Source: Syngnathus acus (Eukaryota > Chordata > Actinopteri > Syngnathiformes > Syngnathidae). From it: a stretch of DNA of 64,000 bases. How positions within the stretch are numbered: position 1 is the first letter of the stretch; every line of letters starts with the position of its first letter. Below the pieces are notes generated by a model that saw only the letters and a program-made list of their open reading frames with translations, was not told the origin of the DNA and did no database searches. Below are positions 57,871-64,000 of this stretch, piece by piece. The position numbers and the translations under genes were made by a program. The DNA is taken from the NCBI RefSeq assembly GCF_901709675.1, contig NC_051087.1, positions 7,714,884 to 7,778,883 on the forward strand. The letters are read 5' to 3'.

Positions 57871-60800
57871 TTAGAATCTTGCATATCTGTTGTACGCTGG
57901 AGTGTAGCCAGACTCTTTGGAGGAGGCCGGCAACATTAGAAGGCCAGAGTTGGGGTCTCTTTTACAGCGATCCAAGGCTTGTTTGTAGTTGATCTTCTGC
58001 TTGGTGAGGGGATCTGTGATATCCTTCTTGTAATTGATTTCAGATTGAATATCTCTCATCATGTTGCTGTTGATCATTTTGGATCCAATGGCATCCAAGA
58101 TGCTTATTCTTCTGTTGCCATTGGGATCCACCAGACCTCCGGTCAGGTGCTGCGCTTCCATGTACCATGTTGCACTTTCCTTTGGCATCCAACCTTTCTG
58201 GATGGCTTCTCCCACGGACAAACGCTGTTTGGTCACTGGGTCTTCCACCCCAGTGTAGGCCTTTTGAGCGTTGAGGAGCCTCTGGAGCTGACTTTCATCA
58301 ATGAGGCCTCTGGAAGCTGCCTTCTGAACCGAGTGTCTGTCTCTGGCGGTGATATCAATGATGCCGCCGGTTGCCGCCTGAGCCTCAAGCAGCTTTTGGG
58401 CTGTCGTGGCGTCGATAAGTTTACGCATGGCGGCGCTGCGTATTGTGAAGCAGGTGTCAGTGTGTGTATCCATGATTCCAGCAATTGGATACGTTTGTGT
58501 AGCGGCATAGTCAATTGAGGCCGATGGTGTGTTGGCATTTGGGACAAATGAGTTGAACTGGGCCTTGGACTTGCTTTCACTGGCAACCAGCAAGGCAAGT
58601 TCTGAGATGTGGAGTTGGCCTTGTTTGTACCTATCCAAATCCATCTGTGTTAGTCGGCCATCCCTCAGGGCATCTTTAATGGGGTACTGATTGCCACTCT
58701 TTCGGTCCAGCAGTACGGATGTCTCGCCATCAGGTCCCACGGAAGTAATCTCCTCCCAGTCGCACTCAAGCTCCTGCAAATGAATGTACTGTTGGCGATC
58801 GATTAGTCGCCGCTGGTAAGCATCGTAAGGAGACATATCTTTGCCTGTGTCTGGATCCAGAATGGTGATTTTGGTGGACACGTTGGTCTCCTTGGTCCTG
58901 GTTTCAGCATGTTCCTCTTTCTGCAGGCTCAGCATGAGCTCGCGAATGGTGCTGTCACGCATATGGATCTTATCTTTCTCGCTCATGATTTCCCTCTCCA
59001 TTTGCTGTACGTCAGAACCCATCTTCATGCTTCTGTTCCTGCTCATCTGTGATCTCTCACTCATGAGTCTGCTCTGCTGCTCGAAAGACAAGTTCATGTC
59101 GTTTTTCTTTGCATCCAGTGTCCTGAGTTCACGAGTCAGGTTGTCCTTCTCCCTCAGTAAGTTGTCTCTGTTCATTGTTAGGGTCGTTTCTTCTCTTGAG
59201 CTGCTAGACCTGGTAGTCATCATATGGCTTGTTCTAGTACTGAGGCGTTTGATTTGACCCTCAATGTCCTGCCTTCCAAATTTCATCTTCGAGACCTGTT
59301 CCCTCAGACGATCCCTCTCCGCTTCCACAGCTTGGTCTTTCTCAACACGGACAACTTCTTTGTACACTTTCTTTTCAACCGACTTTTCTTTCTGGAGGAC
59401 CTCAAGCCTAAGAGTGATGTTACGGATGTCTCTCTGGAGACGCAGGATATCACTGGTTTCCTTATCCATATCTGAGCGCAGGCCATTTGTCAACCTCTCA
59501 AGTTTTGGGTCCCTCTCCACTTTCAGTACCTCCTCAACAACAATATTTTCTGAAACCGCAGGCGGCGCATGTTCCAGCTGGTGGATCCGCATTCTGAGTT
59601 CCTTGAGTTCTGACTCTGCTATGATCCTCTTTTGATGCTCATCACTTGCTCTGAGGAGCCTCTCGTACTCTTCCACCTTTGTTCGAAGTTGCTGAAACTC
59701 TAAATCGATCTGACGTCGAGTCATCACTTCTTCATCCAGGGTCCTTCTCAGCCTCTCGTGCTCATGCACTTGGCGCGGGTCCTTCTGTAAACGTACAACC
59801 TCCTGCACAACCACTTTCTCCTCTGGTTTTTGTCTTTCCAACAAGATGTATTTGTTCTTCAGGTCAAACACCAACTCCTCAGTTGAACGTCGCCTTTGCG
59901 CTTCATCCCTCAATTCTCTTCTCAGACGGTCAGCTTCTTTCTCTAACAGAGGATCCGGTTCATACTTAATGACATCTCTGGTGAGGATTTTGGTCTCGAT
60001 CTTGGACTTTTCAACCTTCCATTCGTCTCTCTCTCTCCTGAGTTTCCTCAGTTGGTCTTGGAAAAAGTTGAAATTGTTGTGGATGATGTTAATTTGCTCA
60101 TTTAACCTTTGAATCTCTCTCACGTTCTCAGGGCTTCTTTCTTCCTTCACCACCTCTTGAAGAACTTCTTTCGTTTCTACCCTGGGCTTCTGCGATCGAA
60201 GGAAATTCACCTCTGATCCGATCTTTGCGATATCCCTATCGATGACAGAGCGCTGCGAATTGGCATCTTGTATGTCTTTCCTCAGGCGTAAAATTTCTAC
60301 CTCTGTGTTTGGATCAATGCGGAATATCTCATTAACGATTTCCTTCATCTCAACTTTTGGTCTCAGAGCTTGAACTTCCCTGTAGCGACTGTGGAGGCTA
60401 AACAGCTCTTTGGACAAGGAGTTGTTTTCCATGATCTCATTCTCCACCGATACCCGAGTCCTCTTTGATTCTGCGATGAGTTCGGGGTCTTGCTCGACCT
60501 TTTTAACTTCCTTTGTAATGATCTTAGGCTGGATGTTTGGAATCATTCTTTCAAGGGCATTAATCTGGCTTCTCATTTGGAATACTTCATCATTAATCAT
60601 TTTAACCCTGCTCGTCTCTTCCGAAATTTCGGTCTCAAATTTCCGCACAGATCTCATCATCTCTGGGTCTTTTTCTACTTTCACTACCTCCTTCTTAACC
60701 ACCCTCTCTTTAATGAGTGGTTTCTTCTGTTGGAGGAACTCAAACTCTGACTTTATCTGCATGTACTCCGAGCTTCTCAGTCGGATGTCTTCTCTCAATC

Positions 60801-63800
60801 TTGATATTTCATCTCTCAGCATGGCAGCATCGATATCGAGCTGAGGGTCTTTCTCAAACTCTGTCACTTCTCTCGTCAAGAGTTTTGGTGCGGAATTTTT
60901 CAGGTTGTCCTCAAAGAGGACAAATTTCTTGTTATAGATGTCAATCTCACTCTGGATCATGGTCCGTCTCCGATACTCTTCGTTAAGTACCTTCTGAAGT
61001 TCTAGTAAGTCAGTCTCCACTTTGGGGTCACGGTAGTATTGAAGCACTTCTTTTTCCTCAACACGCTCTACTCCTCTGCGATTCCTCAGTGACATCAGCC
61101 TATCTCTGAAGGCTTTTAGATTAGCCTCAACGTGAAGGCTCCTCTCCCTCTCTTCCTCCAGCTCTCTGGAAAGATTGTTTAGATCGAAAGCATTCCTTTG
61201 CTGGCTTTCCAGTTGCACCTGATGTTGTGCCAACAACTGAACTTTCTCATCATTCTACAGCAAAGGAAATCACAATGAGTTCATAAATCATACAGTTATT
61301 TGTTTTGCGTACTGAGTTGCTTCTGGCCTGCCCTCTTACTTTCGTCATGAGACTCTGGGCCAAGCCCATCTGTATTTGCCGTTGACCATTTTCAGCTGAC
61401 GCCTCAGCGTAGCGATTGACCAGATCCCTTTCCTGTCATAGAAAGAGAAAGGGTAACCTCTGCAAATTTCAAGAAAATGGTCAATATTATCAACAGGTTG
61501 TAGATGATACCTCTTTCTGGACAGATTCAGCAAGTGTGAGCGTATACGGTCTCTTTACAATAGTGGCGCCGGCATCTTCTAGCGTACCGTTGAATTTGCC
61601 AATGTTGGCATCATACTCCTGCATGTCGAAAAGGTAGTCCAATAATATTATTGTGCATTCAATCATTTATGTATGCTTCGACTCAGTGTTATGAATGCTG
61701 GATGTTATGTCTTACACCAAGCAGAAGCTGAAGGTCTTGAGACAGGTCGGACAGTCTGTCTACGTCATTGCCTTTCCGTTTCAGGTCGTCCATCACCCTC
61801 TGCAGTGAAGTGTCAGCGAGTGAGTGATAACATTCTATCATAGTGCTATAATTGCTGATACATAATTAGGGAAGGTACAATGATGGGACATAAAAACACA
61901 GACATAAAAAAGAATCTAAATAGGAAGGCCAGAATCAAGATTTGAACCCCACACTCCAGAACTGTGAGGCAGATGTGTTAACTACTCCACCACAATTGTC
62001 GATATTGTTGTTGTAGTTGTTATTATCATGAAATCAAGGACTAAAAAGCAAAACCATCAAAATGATTCTCACCTCCTGCGAGTTGTAAAGAGCAGACACT
62101 GAAGACACATCATCCTTGTAGCTGATATTGTTTTTTGGCAGGTTGTTAAGGAAAAAATTGAGGGATTTGGCTGAACTTTGGAACTCCTGGTTTTTGGCGG
62201 CAGCTTCTTGTAAGATGTTCTCTCTGGGGGAAAAAATGGTCTATTGTTTAAAGCGCTGCATTGTTTGCATTGATACATATGAAATTGAGCTGCGTGTGTC
62301 TGAACGGAGCCTTACCTCTCCTTTAGCTGGTTGTCCAGGTTTGCATAGCGGTTGTGCAGCTGTTTGACCTCTGTTCTCTGACGTAGGATGTCAGGACAGA
62401 ACTCCTGGTAGCCCTGCTGTAGTGAACTGCATAGCTGCTCAGTGGTCTCTAGGTCCTGACTTAGCTTCCTCATCTCGGGCTGGGCCGATGCCACAGCTTT
62501 CCGTTGTTGCTAAAAACGGCAAAGGAAAATTGAGTTTTTCGCAGGTGTTGTGGAATGTTTGTGTAGTTTGAAAGGAAATTGTTATTTCCTTACATGAAGG
62601 CTGTCACTAGCAGTTTGAATGGAGTTTGTCACATCAAGTATTGGGCCATCTTCACTGAGCCTATTCTCAAACCCTGAGATGAGGCCATCCACCTTCTTTA
62701 TCTGATTCTCGAGGTTGAGGGAAGCATTTGCTCTGAAAACAAGCGCACAAAGTTAGAAAGAAGCACTACAGAAAGCTATTTCCTCTATTTTGCACACATA
62801 AGAAAAGAATGATGAATAATAGAGATTTTCCTTCTAGGTCATCTTCCGCTACTTACTTCTTGTTATAGAGGTCAGCAAGTCCAGAGAGGCCATCATACTT
62901 GTTTTCGGCATTGTTGAGTTTGATTGGCAGCCCGAAGGAGGCATTAGGATCTTTGGACAGAAGAGGCTGCAAATCATCCCGAGCTGCAAGCTTCTCCTGC
63001 TCCAGACCATTCAGTGTCCTGCCAGCATGCTAAAAAAATTTTCATTTGAACGAATATGTCACTTTGTGTCACTTCCATAAGACACACCCACCAAATAAAA
63101 AAGCCACCTGAAATCATTTTTAGAATTCTGTGCTCAACCTTGTGTGTATATGCTGTATTGTTTGATTTTACGATTAATTAATCAATCAATCACAAATGTT
63201 AGCCCTCTGTTTATTTTCCTTACTTCCTGTTCCTTCAGCCTGTTGAGCAGATCTCCACTGGGGTTGGAGCGGCTCAGTGGTGATCGTATGCGGTTCAGCA
63301 CGTCTTTATCAGCATCGTCCAGGTCGGCGTTCAGTTTGTCCAACCGGAGACCCAGCGCTGACAGGCTGGGGTCCAATGTGGGCGTCGACACTGGGGCTGA
63401 ACCGGTAAATGATAAGTTCATTTATTAGAAACGTGAGCAACATGTGAGGGGTCTGGAGACAATATATGGTTTAACAATGACCTGATTGCAAGGACCTGGC
63501 CATCTCTGACTTGTGGTTCTTGAGGCTTGCTGCCAGAGAGGCTCTCCTCTTCTTAATGTCTCCCAGTTCACCACCCAAACTAGTCAACAAGTGTATGTTA
63601 CATTGTTGGTTGACTACATCACTGACTGACATATTTGGTGGTTACTTACATGTCCACTTTGTTGATGGCCTCTGGATCAGGCGGTGGGATCACAAAGCAA
63701 ACCCCTGGGAAGGTGTTAGTGACCCCTTTGTTGGTTATAACGTCCCAGTTGTCAATCTCGGGGTTAGACTTTAAGGTGCACTTCTCGCCTCTTGAAAGAG

Positions 63801-64000
63801 GTCCCTAGACAAGGACGCAGAAATACAGTCATTTCATTATAAGGGGTACATTCAAGACTCATCCATCATGTAAAAATCCACACTATAGAGAGAACATGTA
63901 GCTGGAATTCACACAAATAAAAAACTTCCCGCCCGCTAATATTTAAGAGTAAATGCTCTACCTTGCTAGACTCCCAGTCGCAGAGGGACTCCACCGTGAC
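57871..64000 (-). CDS. evpl: Envoplakin, 3' part (5' exons beyond window)
   Basis: Envoplakin is a plakin of desmosomes and the cornified-envelope scaffold that pairs with periplakin. Exons in transcript order: 64000(cut)-63962, 63804-63650, 63579-63482, 63396-63224, 63029-62857, 62732-62594, 62509-62316, 62223-62073, 61799-61716, 61618-61511, 61432-61340, 61254-57871. Phases agree throughout, giving 1596 residues; human EVPL has 2033, so the N-terminal plakin domain is mostly outside. Order: end of plakin domain (CTLKSN, PPPDPEA), coiled-coil rod with ten KEV...EKDP-type repeats inside the last exon, linker (YDAYQRRLIDRQQY), then plakin repeats (GGIIDITARDRHSV, GGLVDPNGNRRISILDA). The plakin repeats exclude periplakin, which has only the linker. 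It ends YNRYARF. The giant last exon (3.38 kb) is typical. Confidence 0.94.
61932..62002 (-). repeat. tRNA-derived SINE-like fragment
   Basis: On the minus strand GTGGAGTAGTTAACACATC, TGCCTCACAGTTCTGGAGTG and GGTTCAAATC form A-box/B-box-like spacing seen in common percomorph SINE heads. It lies in an evpl intron. Confidence 0.5.
63097..63223 (-). other. evpl intron, AT-rich
   Basis: Part of intron 63030-63223, with a short ATTAATCAATCAATCA repeat. No other feature. Confidence 0.4.

Overview
The window is nuclear DNA of a ray-finned (teleost) fish. The evidence is spliced vertebrate genes with short GT-AG introns, a teleost pineal-type aanat gene, and many fish-style transposon fragments and microsatellites. 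I read the gene models by translating exons, checking splice phase at every junction and comparing with the human/rat proteins as I remember them; no database search was run. The gene set corresponds to parts of human 17q25.

Layout: (1) 1-24540, plus strand: 21 exons of UBE2O, a large E2/E3 hybrid ubiquitin ligase; only the first exon lies upstream. One intron is 13.8 kb because it holds a 13.7-kb unit: two 0.53-kb hAT-type MITE copies in direct orientation around a 12.6-kb telomere-like (TTAGGG-rich) satellite, with one 8-bp target-site duplication outside the pair. (2) 24541-29470: intergenic, with a 2.8-kb repeat island containing five 235-bp tandem units, each with a 37-bp hairpin, plus an inverted sixth unit. 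(3) 29475-32022, plus: aanat2, the melatonin-rhythm enzyme, with TATA box, E-box and two TAATC (OTX/CRX-type) sites. (4) 32262-47.4 kb, minus: rhbdf2 (iRhom2), complete in 17 coding exons plus a probable 5' non-coding exon. (5) 48.0-56.0 kb, minus: acox1, peroxisomal acyl-CoA oxidase ending in SKL, with two alternative third exons of identical length. (6) 56269-57264, plus: ten1, a CST-complex subunit, divergent from acox1 across a 252-bp promoter. (7) 57.5-64.0 kb, minus: evpl (envoplakin), the 3' 12 exons; the 5' part lies beyond the window.

The genes do not form one pathway; they are syntenic neighbours. aanat2/rhbdf2 and ten1/evpl are convergent pairs whose poly(A) signals are only about 250 bp apart. 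The main candidate for something undescribed is the satellite-carrying composite transposon inside UBE2O; the second is the hairpin tandem array upstream of aanat2.
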